64,000 nt of DNA from Pseudomonas sp. S31 (GCF_016648105.1 NZ_JACVVE010000022.1:1-64000), one strand, 5' to 3'. Shown: positions 37,729 to 46,183, numbered from the stretch's first letter. The notes: generated by a model not told the origin, from the letters alone. Program-made: numbers and translations.

Positions 37729-40700
37729 ATGAACAGCGTCCATCAACTCAGCGCCATCAGCCTGCTACTTGCCCGCCTGCGCGGGCCTGGCGACTTCGTC
37801 CAAGGGGCCAAAGACAACCTGCCCGCGCCGAGCATACCTTCTGCCGAGCCCAATGGCGGCCTTCGCTATTACGACCTGGTAGACCCTACCGTCCACGTCC
37901 TGGTCCTCGTCCGAGCTTATCCACAGATGAGCCTCAACGACCACTTGGTCGTGTATTGGAACGACGAGCCTGTCGCCACGGACTATATCCGCCAAGATCA
38001 CATCGAGGGGGCCAGCATCCTTATCCCCGTCAGCAGCCTAGGCATCGAGGACGGCCTGGCGCAGGTGCGTTATGAGGTCACCAGTGCCCTCGGCGGCAAC
38101 CTCTACCCCTCGGATGCACTCAGCATTCGGGTGAAGACCAACGTGCCTGGCGGCCTTGACACCGACGACGCGACACCCGGCATCAACGATCGGCTCACGC
38201 CTGTGCAAGGCGTACCGGAGACCACCCAGGACGGCGACCTGGACAGCCTTGTCGCGACCGTGCCCGCCTACCTCAACATGACCGGCCCGGACGACGGGCA
38301 AGGCATCGAAGCTGACCAGATCACCCTCAGCTGGAATGGGGTGAAGTTCAAGCACGCCATCGAACCTGAAGATGTCGGCAAGGATGTGTGCTTCGACATT
38401 CCTCGCGAAGTCGTCGAACAAGCAGGCTCCGGCGACATTCTCATCCGCTACGAAATCCGCGACACGGTCAATAATTGGTCGCGCTGGTCGCAAGGGTTCA
38501 ATACGTATGCGGAGATTGGCGGTGATTTGCTCACAGCCCCCATCGCCAGGGAGGTCGTCGAAGGCGTACTGGACCTCGACATGCTGGGTGACGAAAATGC
38601 GCATGTCTTGGTGCGCGCTTATATCGGCATGCTGCCCGGCGATACGGTCCGCTTGTTGTGGTCCGCCGAGGCAGAGAGTGAACGCCCCCTCGAATACCAG
38701 AGCGATTTTTTCATCGACGACGACAATTACGGCCTTCCTATTGTGTTCATGGTGCCTAACGCCATCGCCAAAGCCAGTGCCGGGGCCGAGGCCACGCTCA
38801 AGTACACGGTCAACCCTGGCCCCGATGAGCGCCTGTCCAAACGCCTGGTGTTCCACGTGGCCGGCCAAGCGCAGCGGCTCGAGCCCCCGCGCATCCAGGA
38901 AGCCGAGGGCGATCGACTCGAGCTCGAAGCCATTCCCCCCTCGGGTGCCACCGCAACGGTCGCCGCCTACCCCGGGATGGTCGCCGGAGACCGGCTGGAA
39001 CTGTTCGTCGTTGGCGACGACGGGAGCAGCCATTACGCTTTCACGGACATCGACAGTACGCAACTAGGCAATCCGGTCGACTTCACGGTGCCCAAGGACT
39101 TCTTCGAGCGCTTGCCCGGCCAGTGCATCACCGTCCATTACCGAGTCAATAACGAGCCTTCCGAGTCGCTCGCCTTGGCGGTTGTCAGCCAGGGCGCCGC
39201 GGACCTGATCGCTCCTGAAGTGGATAATGCCGGTGGGGGCGTGCTCGATCCCGACGCAGTCAACCCGAACGGCACCAAGGCCTGGGTGCTGAACTATGAA
39301 GGCAAGGCGGTCGGTGACTCCATCACGCTGGAGTGGATCGGCGTGTATCGCTTCGAAGCCCATACCGAAGTCACAGAGGCTAGCCAGAACACGCGCATCG
39401 ATTTCGATATCCCCTACGACCCTTTCATCATCGGCAACCTGGACACTGAAGTGAGGGTGCAGTATAGGGTGAGGCGCGCAAGCGGTGGCTTGGCGTCGTC
39501 AAAGGCCTTGCCGATCCGAGTGCAACATGAAAGCGGTGAAGAGCTCGTCGCACCCACCGTATTGGAGGCATCGGATGGCACGCTCGACCCGATGGCGGCG
39601 CTCACTGGTGCCACCGTGCGCGTCCGATATACCAGCATGCTGCCCACCGACATCCTCGCGGCAGCTTGGGTCGGCGAAACCCTAGCCGCCACTTGGCAAA
39701 GCGACCAAGCGCCGGGCAGCATTGTTGGCTTTGTCGATTTCACCGTACCGCAGAGCGTGGTGGCTGCCAGCCAGGGCGAGGACATCCAAGTGGCTTATGG
39801 CTTGATGCGCAATGGCAAGCCGTCCCCTTCCATGCCGCTGGAACTGGCGGTCGGAGAGCTGGACGAGCGTGACTTGCCCACACCGGTGGTACCGCAAGCG
39901 AAGGGTGACACACTGGACCTGCTCGACTTCACGGGCGATGCCCACATGCAAGTTGAACCGTGGCCACTGATCGCTCAAGGGCAGCGGTTCTGGTGTCGAA
40001 TCGATGGCACCCTGGAGAATGGCCAGGCCTATGCGTTCTACTCTGCCCGTGACCAAGAAGTGAGCGCTGAACAGGTACGCCAAGGGCTGCAAAGCCCGGT
40101 AGCCCGGACTGAGTTGGAGAAGCTCAAGGGTGACGCCGAGCTCACCTTGACGCTCTCGGTAGCCTTCGACAAGGGACGAATCGAAGCAAGCGCTGTGGCA
40201 TTCCCACAACGCACCTACAGGCTCGTAAAGTTGCCCGAAGTCGCCCCTACCCTCGCGTCGGTGGCGGACGACAAGGGCAATCCCGTGCCCGACGGCGGCT
40301 CGACCACCGCGACGACACTCTTGCTCACGGGTAAAGCCGCCGTCAACCAGCGAGTGCAGATCCTGGACGGCGCAGCCATCAAGGACATTGTCACAGCCGG
40401 TGCCAACGGCGACTGGACCAGTACGCTGACCGGCCTGAGCGTGGCGGCGCATAGTTTCAAGGCCAAGGCCCTATATGGCAGCGAACCCGTGTCACCTGCC
40501 TGGGCGGTGACCGTGGTCGCGGCGACGGCGCCGACGATTACCACGGTGGAAGACGACAAAGGCACTGCGGTACCGACCGGGAGCTCGACCACCGCGACGA
40601 CACTCGTGCTCACGGGTAAAGCCGCCGTCAACCAGCGAGTGCAGATCCTGGACGGCACAGCCATCAAGGACACTGTCACAGCCGGTGCCAACGGCGACTG

Positions 40701-42165
40701 GACCAGTACGCTGACCGGCCTGAACGTGGCGGCGCACAGTTTCAAGGCCAAGGGCCTATATGGCGGCGAACCTCTGTCACCTGCCTGGGCGGTGACGGTG
40801 ATCGCGGCGACGGCGCCGACGATTGCCACGGTGGAAGACGACAAAGGCACTGCGGTACCGACCGGGAGCTCGACCACCGCGACGACACTCGTGCTCACGG
40901 GTAAAGCCGCCGTCAACCAGCGAGTGCAGATCCTGGACGGCGCAGCCATCAAGGACACTGTCACAGCCGATGCCTACGGCGACTGGACCAGTACGCTGAC
41001 CGGCCTGAGCGTGGCGGCGCATAGTTTCAAGGCCAAGGCCCTATATGGCAACGAACCTGTGTCACCTGCCTGGGCGGTGACCGTGGTCGCGGCGACGGCG
41101 CCGACGATTGCCACGGTGAAGGACGACAAAAGCACTGCGGTACCGAACGGGAGCGCGACCACCGCGACGACACTCGTGCTCACGGGTAAAGCCGCCGTCA
41201 ACCAGCGAGTGCAGATCCTGGACGGCGCAGCCATCAAGGACACTGTCACAGCCGGTGCCAGCGGCGACTGGACCAGCACGCTGACCGGCCTGAGCGTGGC
41301 GGCGCACAGTTTCAAGGCCAAGGGCCTATATGGCGGCGAACCTCTGTCACCTGCCTGGGGGGTGACCGTGGTGGAAACTGTCACGCCGACGATTGCTTCG
41401 GTGAAGGACGATCGAAACATCGAAATACCGGACAACGGTAATACGCGAGCCGAAAGTATAACGCTCAGTGGTAGAGCATCCAAAGGGCTGCGCATCGAGC
41501 TGTTGGATGGTTCCGTTTCGAAGGGGTTATATAACGTCAATTATGCCGGGGTGTGGACGACTCAACCCGCAATTGCGATAGATGTGGGTAGTCATAGTTT
41601 CAAGGCCGTGGCGCAATATGGGAACGGCCAGACTTCTGACATTAGGCGATTGGAAAGGCGACAACCTGGCAGGTATGCATATGAGGACTTCGAGAGCTTC
41701 GCAGTGGGTCATCAATTTCCGCCTTATACCACCACTACGTTGCCCTCAGGTATTATCTTGCCTACTGGTGCTGTACGGCCTGTGCAGATCGTTGCAGGTA
41801 ACGGAGGGCGCGAGCTTAGTTTCGTCTTAAGGAGAGTAGATTGGCCACTGCTATACTTCTATATCCCATGGACGGGGGCCTTGATGCGCCCCCTAAGAGT
41901 AACTATCGAATACCAGATAATCTCTGTCCAAGCGAAGTGTAGATTGATGTTCTCGGGGAAGAACAATCACGATACTATATACCTTTCGCCGGGGGCAGGT
42001 ACTGTAACGCTTGATTTGCCTGCATACACAAGTCCTGTACTTGACCCCCCTAACACCTTTACCATAGGTTTCGGACATCGTCAGCCAGTCCTCGAGGACA
42101 TTACCGTACGTCAATCAGAGGACATCACCGTGCGTCTAAGATCAGTAGGCTGGGAAGAGGTATAG
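37729..42165 (+). CDS. Large repeat protein with Ig-like modules and a divergent C-terminal tip
   Basis: A 1478-residue protein of unknown function. Residues about 28-830 form some seven degenerate repeats of 105-125 residues, each with a pattern like L-x-A-P-x-V-x-E-A-x-G-G-x-L-D, then VxAYxGMxxGDxxxLxW and a FxVPxxVV-x-A turn. Residues 837-1216 are four nearly identical 95-residue Ig-like (big-domain) repeats with LLTGKAAVNQRVQILDG and SFKAKALYG. A fifth, diverged copy (1217-1311) leads into a unique tip of about 165 residues. No signal peptide, membrane segment or sortase-like end is visible, so export, if any, is by a non-Sec route. From about 41385 the GC content falls sharply, as if the 3' end was acquired separately. 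Similar multi-domain proteins occur in many pseudomonads, but I cannot name a characterised one. Confidence 0.85.
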   Translation: MNSVHQLSAISLLLARLRGPGDFVQGAKDNLPAPSIPSAEPNGGLRYYDLVDPTVHVLVLVRAYPQMSLNDHLVVYWNDEPVATDYIRQDHIEGASILIPVSSLGIEDGLAQVRYEVTSALGGNLYPSDALSIRVKTNVPGGLDTDDATPGINDRLTPVQGVPETTQDGDLDSLVATVPAYLNMTGPDDGQGIEADQITLSWNGVKFKHAIEPEDVGKDVCFDIPREVVEQAGSGDILIRYEIRDTVNNWSRWSQGFNTYAEIGGDLLTAPIAREVVEGVLDLDMLGDENAHVLVRAYIGMLPGDTVRLLWSAEAESERPLEYQSDFFIDDDNYGLPIVFMVPNAIAKASAGAEATLKYTVNPGPDERLSKRLVFHVAGQAQRLEPPRIQEAEGDRLELEAIPPSGATATVAAYPGMVAGDRLELFVVGDDGSSHYAFTDIDSTQLGNPVDFTVPKDFFERLPGQCITVHYRVNNEPSESLALAVVSQGAADLIAPEVDNAGGGVLDPDAVNPNGTKAWVLNYEGKAVGDSITLEWIGVYRFEAHTEVTEASQNTRIDFDIPYDPFIIGNLDTEVRVQYRVRRASGGLASSKALPIRVQHESGEELVAPTVLEASDGTLDPMAALTGATVRVRYTSMLPTDILAAAWVGETLAATWQSDQAPGSIVGFVDFTVPQSVVAASQGEDIQVAYGLMRNGKPSPSMPLELAVGELDERDLPTPVVPQAKGDTLDLLDFTGDAHMQVEPWPLIAQGQRFWCRIDGTLENGQAYAFYSARDQEVSAEQVRQGLQSPVARTELEKLKGDAELTLTLSVAFDKGRIEASAVAFPQRTYRLVKLPEVAPTLASVADDKGNPVPDGGSTTATTLLLTGKAAVNQRVQILDGAAIKDIVTAGANGDWTSTLTGLSVAAHSFKAKALYGSEPVSPAWAVTVVAATAPTITTVEDDKGTAVPTGSSTTATTLVLTGKAAVNQRVQILDGTAIKDTVTAGANGDWTSTLTGLNVAAHSFKAKGLYGGEPLSPAWAVTVIAATAPTIATVEDDKGTAVPTGSSTTATTLVLTGKAAVNQRVQILDGAAIKDTVTADAYGDWTSTLTGLSVAAHSFKAKALYGNEPVSPAWAVTVVAATAPTIATVKDDKSTAVPNGSATTATTLVLTGKAAVNQRVQILDGAAIKDTVTAGASGDWTSTLTGLSVAAHSFKAKGLYGGEPLSPAWGVTVVETVTPTIASVKDDRNIEIPDNGNTRAESITLSGRASKGLRIELLDGSVSKGLYNVNYAGVWTTQPAIAIDVGSHSFKAVAQYGNGQTSDIRRLERRQPGRYAYEDFESFAVGHQFPPYTTTTLPSGIILPTGAVRPVQIVAGNGGRELSFVLRRVDWPLLYFYIPWTGALMRPLRVTIEYQIISVQAKCRLMFSGKNNHDTIYLSPGAGTVTLDLPAYTSPVLDPPNTFTIGFGHRQPVLEDITVRQSEDITVRLRSVGWEEV
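40237..41376 (+). repeat. Four tandem 285-bp repeats inside the large repeat-protein gene
   Basis: Unit boundaries are at 40237, 40522, 40807 and 41092, each 285 bp (95 codons) apart. Units 2-4 begin with GCGACGGCGCCGACGATT and differ at few positions; unit 1 differs mainly over its first 60 bp. A diverged fifth copy runs from 41377 to about 41661. The high DNA-level identity implies recent duplication or gene conversion, and copy number may vary or be collapsed in assembly. Confidence 0.95.
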
Positions 42166-42263
42166 CCACAGCAGCTAAGAAGCAGGCCTGACGTTACTCT
42201 CAGATTTGTTGAAAGAACATCACCTGCGTAAATAGCTGGTTGGCACCAGCTCTATCACCAGCC

Positions 42264-42359
42264 GGGGGGGGGGGGGGGGGCGGGGGGGGGGCCCGGCGCC
42301 CCCCCCCCCCCGCCCCCCCCCGGCCGCCCCCCCGCCCCCCCCCCCCCCCCCCCCCCCCC
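42264..42359. other. Poly-G then poly-C block, probable sequencing or assembly artefact
   Basis: About 28 bases that are nearly all G are followed by about 68 bases that are nearly all C. They are bordered by the inverted pair CACCAGCC (42256-42263) and GGCTGGTG (42360-42367). Two-colour sequencers call G when signal is lost, so reads entering from the left would end in G and reads from the right would appear as C on this strand, giving exactly this pattern. The true sequence and its length here are unknown. Confidence 0.8.
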
Positions 42360-42375
42360 GGCTGGTGAATCCGTT

Positions 42376-43401
42376 TCAGCCCAGCAATGCCCTCAAGTCA
42401 TGCAACTCCTGCTCACTCAACGCCACCCCTTCACGCTCGGCAACCTCCCGCTCCCGATAGCGCCGCTCCCCCGGCATGCGCGACAACCCCACCGCCTGCA
42501 TCTGCTCCACCAGTTCACGACTGCGCTGGGCGAATCGATCCCCTTCGGCCTTGCTTGGATCGATCAGGATGATCAGCTGTCCGGTCCACGGCGTCTTCGC
42601 GCCGGGGTGCCCTGCCCAGTCGAACTCCCAGGAGAAGTGCCCACCGGTCAGCGCCGCGGCCAGCAGCTCGACCATCATCGACAGCGCCGAGCCCTTGTGC
42701 CCGCCAAACGGCAACAGGGCCCCGCCCTCGAGAATCGCCGCCGGGTCGCAGGTCGGCTGCCCCTGGGCATCCACACCCATGCCTTCGGGTAAAGATTGGC
42801 CGGCACGCGCGGCAAGCTGCACATCGCCGTGGGCCATCGCGCTGGTGGCCATGTCGAAGACGATCGGGTCATGCCCCGCGCACGGCGCAGCGAAGGCGAT
42901 CGGGTTGGTGCCGAACAGCGGCTTGCGGGCACCATGGGGCACCACGCAGGTCATGCTGTTGACCACGCTGAGGGCCACCAGCCCTTCATCGGCGAACGGC
43001 TCCACGTCCGGCCAGAGCGCCGCGAAATGATGGGAGTCATGAATCGCCAGCACGGCGATGCCGGCGCTGCGCGCCTTTTCCACCAGCAGGCTGCGCGCTG
43101 CCGCCAGGGCCGGCTGGGCAAAGCCTCCACGCGCATCCACGCGGACATAACCGGATGCCACATCGGTTATCTGCGGCACGGCACGGCCATCGACCCAGCC
43201 GCTGGCCAAGGTCGAGATATAACCGGGCATGCGAAAAACCCCATGGCTATGGGCACCATCACGTTGCGCGCTGGCGCAGTTGGTCGCCAGCACACTGGCC
43301 ACCGCCTCGCTGCAGCCATGCTGCTGGAAGATCGCCTGCAACAACCCCGACAACTCGGCAAAGGACATGCGCACCACGGCGCTGGAGGAAGGTAAAGACA
43401 T
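42376..43401 (-). CDS. dpkA: Delta1-piperideine-2-carboxylate reductase DpkA
   Basis: A 341-residue member of the malate/L-lactate dehydrogenase-like (LDH2/MDH2) family. It has AQRDGAHSHGVFRMPGY near the N-terminus (about 47-63, with the catalytic His), GIAVLAIHDSHHFAALW (about 114-130), TCVVPHGARKPLFGTNPIAFA (about 152-172) and LLPFGGHKGSALSMMVELL (about 226-244). DpkA reduces piperideine-2-carboxylate to L-pipecolate with NADPH in D-lysine degradation and also acts on pyrroline-2-carboxylate. The ATG at 43401 has AGGAG 7 nt before it. Its 3' end stands next to the suspect poly-G/C block. Confidence 0.93.
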   Translation of the reverse strand: MSLPSSSAVVRMSFAELSGLLQAIFQQHGCSEAVASVLATNCASAQRDGAHSHGVFRMPGYISTLASGWVDGRAVPQITDVASGYVRVDARGGFAQPALAAARSLLVEKARSAGIAVLAIHDSHHFAALWPDVEPFADEGLVALSVVNSMTCVVPHGARKPLFGTNPIAFAAPCAGHDPIVFDMATSAMAHGDVQLAARAGQSLPEGMGVDAQGQPTCDPAAILEGGALLPFGGHKGSALSMMVELLAAALTGGHFSWEFDWAGHPGAKTPWTGQLIILIDPSKAEGDRFAQRSRELVEQMQAVGLSRMPGERRYREREVAEREGVALSEQELHDLRALLG

Positions 43402-43778
43402 CGGCGGCTCCTTTGTTGGAATGTTGGATGGGCTGCGGCCTTCCGTTATGCCCACATCGGCGCTGCCAGGCAAGCCACTGGGCGTACGCCTTCATTGCAT
43501 GGCTGCAATCAACCGACTGCATCGTTAAATATAATTGACCTTGGCTTGCGGCAAACCCTTGCCAGCACAGGGGCGCAGCGCCGACACCGCCTAAAAACAA
43601 GGACAAAAGCCCGCTTCGACGCGCGCTGAGTCGTTTGACATATCGAACGGCTCTGGCAAGCTGTCGATAAGCCCCGACCGGATCCTTCTCCGGCAGTGCT
43701 CGGGGCTTCAGGTAGCACAGCGGCCCATGCCGAGCACCTGCACGACAACGGCAGGCAGGACCTGCCCCAAGGTGACAT
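43402..43778. other. Divergent intergenic region between dpkA and the hydrolase gene
   Basis: These 377 bp carry the promoters of both flanking genes. A TTGACA at 43635-43640 is a candidate -35 element for the plus-strand gene, though no good -10 follows at 17 bp. A long hairpin at 43669-43708 lies in the leader. In the KT2440 order as I recall it, an RpiR-type regulator, an ABC transporter and a D-lysine oxidase gene occupy this position; none is present here. Confidence 0.45.
43669..43708 (+). promoter_or_regulatory. Leader hairpin before the hydrolase gene
   Basis: AAGCCCCGA (43669-43677) pairs with TCGGGGCTT (43700-43708), with a second stem CCGGA/TCCGG inside the loop. It lies 70 nt before the start codon. 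There is no T-run on either strand, so it may act as a leader structure or be the remnant of a terminator. Confidence 0.45.
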
Positions 43779-44588
43779 ATGTCCAACAGCAACATTGGCA
43801 ACAAGCAACCCTCCCTGCGCAAACCCGTCGTCCTGATGACCATGGGCACCCAGGAGCGCAAAGGCCATGACTATCAGGTCATGACCCACAAATACATCAC
43901 TCCGCTGGTCGACTTCGCCGATTGCGTCCCCGTGCTGGTGCCCACCTGCTGTGGCACCGAGGCCCTGGATGCCTATCTGGACATGGCCGACGGCGTCTAC
44001 CTGACCGGTGCCGGCAGCAACATCGACCCAGCCTTGTACGGCCAGGACAACCAGACCCCCGGCAAGGCCCAGGACAAGGACCGCGACCTGTTCGACATCC
44101 CTCTGGTCAAGGCGGCGATCAAGCGCGGCCTGCCGATTTTCGGCATCTGCCGTGGCATGCAGGAAATCAACGTGGCCCTGGGTGGCGACATCTACCAGAA
44201 GGTCTATGCCGAGCCAGGCTTCAACGACCACCGGGAGAACCCGGAAGATCCGGTCGATGTGCAATACGCCCAGGTCCATGGCGTGAAGATCCAGCCTGGC
44301 AGCTGGCTGCGTGATGCCTTGGGCACCGATGAGATCCGCGTCAACTCGCTGCACGGCCAGGGCCTGCACAAGCTGGGCGCGGGTATCGAGCCGATCGCCC
44401 GCGCCGAAGACGGCCTGGTCGAAGCGATCCACGCCCCGAGCATTTCGCCGTTCCTGTTCGCCGTGCAATGGCACCCGGAATGGCAGGCGGCGAAGAACCC
44501 TGACTCGATCAAGATCTTCCAGGCCTTCGGCGATGCCTGCCGCGCCCAGGTACGCAAAGCCCAGGTGAAACGCCAACAGGCGGCCTGA
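43779..44588 (+). CDS. Peptidase C26 / gamma-glutamyl-GABA hydrolase-like amidase
   Basis: A 269-residue class I glutamine amidotransferase-like hydrolase. The nucleophile Cys lies in FGICRGMQEINVALGG (about residue 124) and the catalytic His in VQWHPEWQ (about 231), with Glu two residues on. The N-terminal half carries the YLTGAGSNIDPALYG segment typical of PuuD-type enzymes that split gamma-glutamyl-amines to glutamate and the free amine or acid. The natural substrate in this setting is uncertain; it may belong to lysine or polyamine breakdown because of its neighbour dpkA. A GC-rich hairpin follows the stop. Confidence 0.88.
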   Translation: MSNSNIGNKQPSLRKPVVLMTMGTQERKGHDYQVMTHKYITPLVDFADCVPVLVPTCCGTEALDAYLDMADGVYLTGAGSNIDPALYGQDNQTPGKAQDKDRDLFDIPLVKAAIKRGLPIFGICRGMQEINVALGGDIYQKVYAEPGFNDHRENPEDPVDVQYAQVHGVKIQPGSWLRDALGTDEIRVNSLHGQGLHKLGAGIEPIARAEDGLVEAIHAPSISPFLFAVQWHPEWQAAKNPDSIKIFQAFGDACRAQVRKAQVKRQQAA

Positions 44589-44614
44589 GGCTAGGCTTCT
44601 TCAGCTTTGATCGC

Positions 44615-44635
44615 GGGGCGGCGCAAGGCCGCCCC
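44615..44635 (+). terminator. GC hairpin after the C26 hydrolase gene
   Basis: GGGGCGGC (44615-44622) pairs with GCCGCCCC (44628-44635) around a 5-nt loop, 27 bp past the stop codon. It is followed by TGCTTCCC, so only a weak U-tract is present. Confidence 0.55.
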
Positions 44636-44788
44636 TGCTTCCCCGGTCACCCTCTGCTGGTCCCAGAACATCTCCCGTGGAAGCGGGCGGCGGGTGCGTG
44701 CCTGTCTCCGCGATCTTTTTTTGCTCTCTCCTCATATAGAGATACGATGACCCACGATTGGTCGTCGTGAATCCTCAGCGCCTGTGCT

Positions 44789-44841
44789 ATCGAGCGCCGC
44801 CCGCGCGGCGCATCGCGAGCTGCGCTCGCTCCTACATTTGT
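44789..44841 (-). repeat. REP-like element, GGAGCGAGC type, left copy
   Basis: The reverse complement reads GTAGGAGCGAGCGCAGCTCG and continues into an inner stem of GCGCCGC repeats. It matches the copy at 44980-45032 in opposite orientation with only one or two differences, so the two could fold into a very long stem. The type differs from the other REP pairs in the window. Confidence 0.8.
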
Positions 44842-44979
44842 TTCTGGCCAGTACCGTCAGTGACAGACGCGCGCGACCGCCTGGTGCGCAGGACGCGGTA
44901 TCGCATAATGCCCACCTCAATACCGTGGCGGACACCAAGGCGGTCGCGCGCAAATCCCACAGGAATGATTGGCCCGAGA

Positions 44980-45032
44980 CAAACGTAGGAGCGAGCGCAG
45001 CTCGCGATGCGCCGCGTGGGCGGCGCTCGATA
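44980..45032 (+). repeat. REP-like element, GGAGCGAGC type, right copy
   Basis: The plus strand carries GTAGGAGCGAGCGCAGCTCG followed by the same inner stem as the copy at 44789-44841, but inverted. The 138 bp between the copies show no coding character. Confidence 0.8.
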
Positions 45033-45103
45033 TCCGCACCACCGCCCATCCAGAATCGACCACCGAATCCAAAAATTTTTCGAAGGGGACTAGTCATCCT
45101 TGT

Positions 45104-45118
45104 AGTTGTACGATAACT
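45104..45118. promoter_or_regulatory. Putative GudR operator before kdgD
   Basis: AGTTGTACGATAACT is a loose palindrome (AGTT-N7-AACT, inner TTGT-ACG-ATAA) 51 bp before the kdgD start. AGTTGTACGAT recurs exactly at 51853-51863, before the gene of the GntR-family regulator at the other end of the cluster, which suggests that this regulator binds both. Confidence 0.6.
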
Positions 45119-45169
45119 TACCTCTCACCTTAGCTCTCCCCCCAAAAGCGCCACAGGATGCCTATAACA

Positions 45170-46081
45170 ATGAATCCACAAGAACTGAAATCCATCCTCT
45201 CCCACGGCCTGCTGTCGTTCCCGGTCACCGACTTCAACGCCCAGGGCGACTTCAACCAGGCTGGCTACATCAAGCGCCTGGAATGGCTCGCTCCTTATGG
45301 CGCCAGCGCCCTGTTCGCTGCCGGTGGCACCGGTGAGTTCTTCTCCCTCGCCGCCAGCGAATACAGCCAGGTGATCAAGACCGCGGTCGACACCTGCGCC
45401 ACGTCGGTGCCAATCCTCGCCGGCGTCGGCGGCTCCACCCGCCAGGCCATCGAATACGCCCAGGAAGCCGAGCGCCTGGGGGCCAAGGGCCTGCTGCTGC
45501 TGCCGCACTACCTGACCGAAGCCAGCCAGGAAGGCGTCGCCGCCCACGTCGAGGCGGTGTGCAAATCGGTGAACATCGGTGTTGTCGTCTACAACCGTAA
45601 CGTCTGCCGCCTGAACGCCGACCTGCTGGAAAAACTCGCCGAGCGTTGCCCGAACCTGATCGGCTACAAGGACGGCCTGGGCGACATCGAGCTGATGGTG
45701 TCGATCCGTCGCCGCATGGGTGATCGTTTCAGCTACCTGGGTGGCCTGCCAACCGCCGAGGTGTATGCTGCTGCCTACAAGGCCCTGGGTGTGCCGGTCT
45801 ACTCCTCGGCGGTGTTCAACTTCGTGCCGAAGACCGCGATGGACTTCTACAACGCCATCGCCCGCGACGACCACGCCACCGTGGCCAAGCTGATCGACGA
45901 TTTCTTCCTGCCGTACCTGGACATCCGTAACCGCAAGGCCGGCTACGCCGTGAGCATCGTCAAGGCTGGTGCCAAGCTCGCCGGCTACGATGCAGGCCCG
46001 GTCCGCACGCCGCTGACCGACCTGACCGCCGAAGAGTACGAAATGCTCGCAGCGCTGATGGACAAGATGGGCCCGCAATAA
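45170..46081 (+). CDS. kdgD: 5-dehydro-4-deoxyglucarate dehydratase KdgD
   Basis: A 303-residue member of the DapA/NAL aldolase family. The Schiff-base Lys is in PNLIGYKDGLGDIELM (about residue 165-166), the GGTGEFFSL binding loop is near 55-63 and the conserved Tyr is in GVVVYNRN (about 141). It dehydrates and decarboxylates 5-keto-4-deoxyglucarate to 2-oxoglutarate semialdehyde, the third step of glucarate and galactarate use. The ATG at 45170 matches the conserved N-terminus MNPQELKSIL, although one at 45158 is nearer to a purine-rich stretch. First gene of the sugar-acid operon. Confidence 0.95.
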   Translation: MNPQELKSILSHGLLSFPVTDFNAQGDFNQAGYIKRLEWLAPYGASALFAAGGTGEFFSLAASEYSQVIKTAVDTCATSVPILAGVGGSTRQAIEYAQEAERLGAKGLLLLPHYLTEASQEGVAAHVEAVCKSVNIGVVVYNRNVCRLNADLLEKLAERCPNLIGYKDGLGDIELMVSIRRRMGDRFSYLGGLPTAEVYAAAYKALGVPVYSSAVFNFVPKTAMDFYNAIARDDHATVAKLIDDFFLPYLDIRNRKAGYAVSIVKAGAKLAGYDAGPVRTPLTDLTAEEYEMLAALMDKMGPQ

Positions 46082-46183
46082 GCGCCCCAGCGGCCTGCCA
46101 ATGCCGCGACCGGAGTGGGCTGCCCCCACTCCGGCTACAACTCGTTAGCCCGCACAAAAATAACTAGTGGGAGTATTACCAGC

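Larger units (their letters stand above)
44589..45169. other. Intergenic region upstream of kdgD with inverted repeats
   Basis: These 581 bp contain a terminator-like hairpin at 44615-44635, two oppositely oriented copies of a 53-bp REP-like repeat (44789-44841 and 44980-45032), an A5T5 tract at 45071-45080, and a putative GudR operator at 45104-45118 close to kdgD. No coding frame was supported. Confidence 0.6.

Noticed and set aside
40237..41376. Possible CRISPR or satellite array
   Set aside because: The 285-bp units are contiguous, in frame and code for protein domains; there are no spacers and no cas genes.
44784..45116. 110-codon open frame in the kdgD upstream region
   Set aside because: It runs through both REP-like repeats and has no ribosome binding site or recognisable domain.
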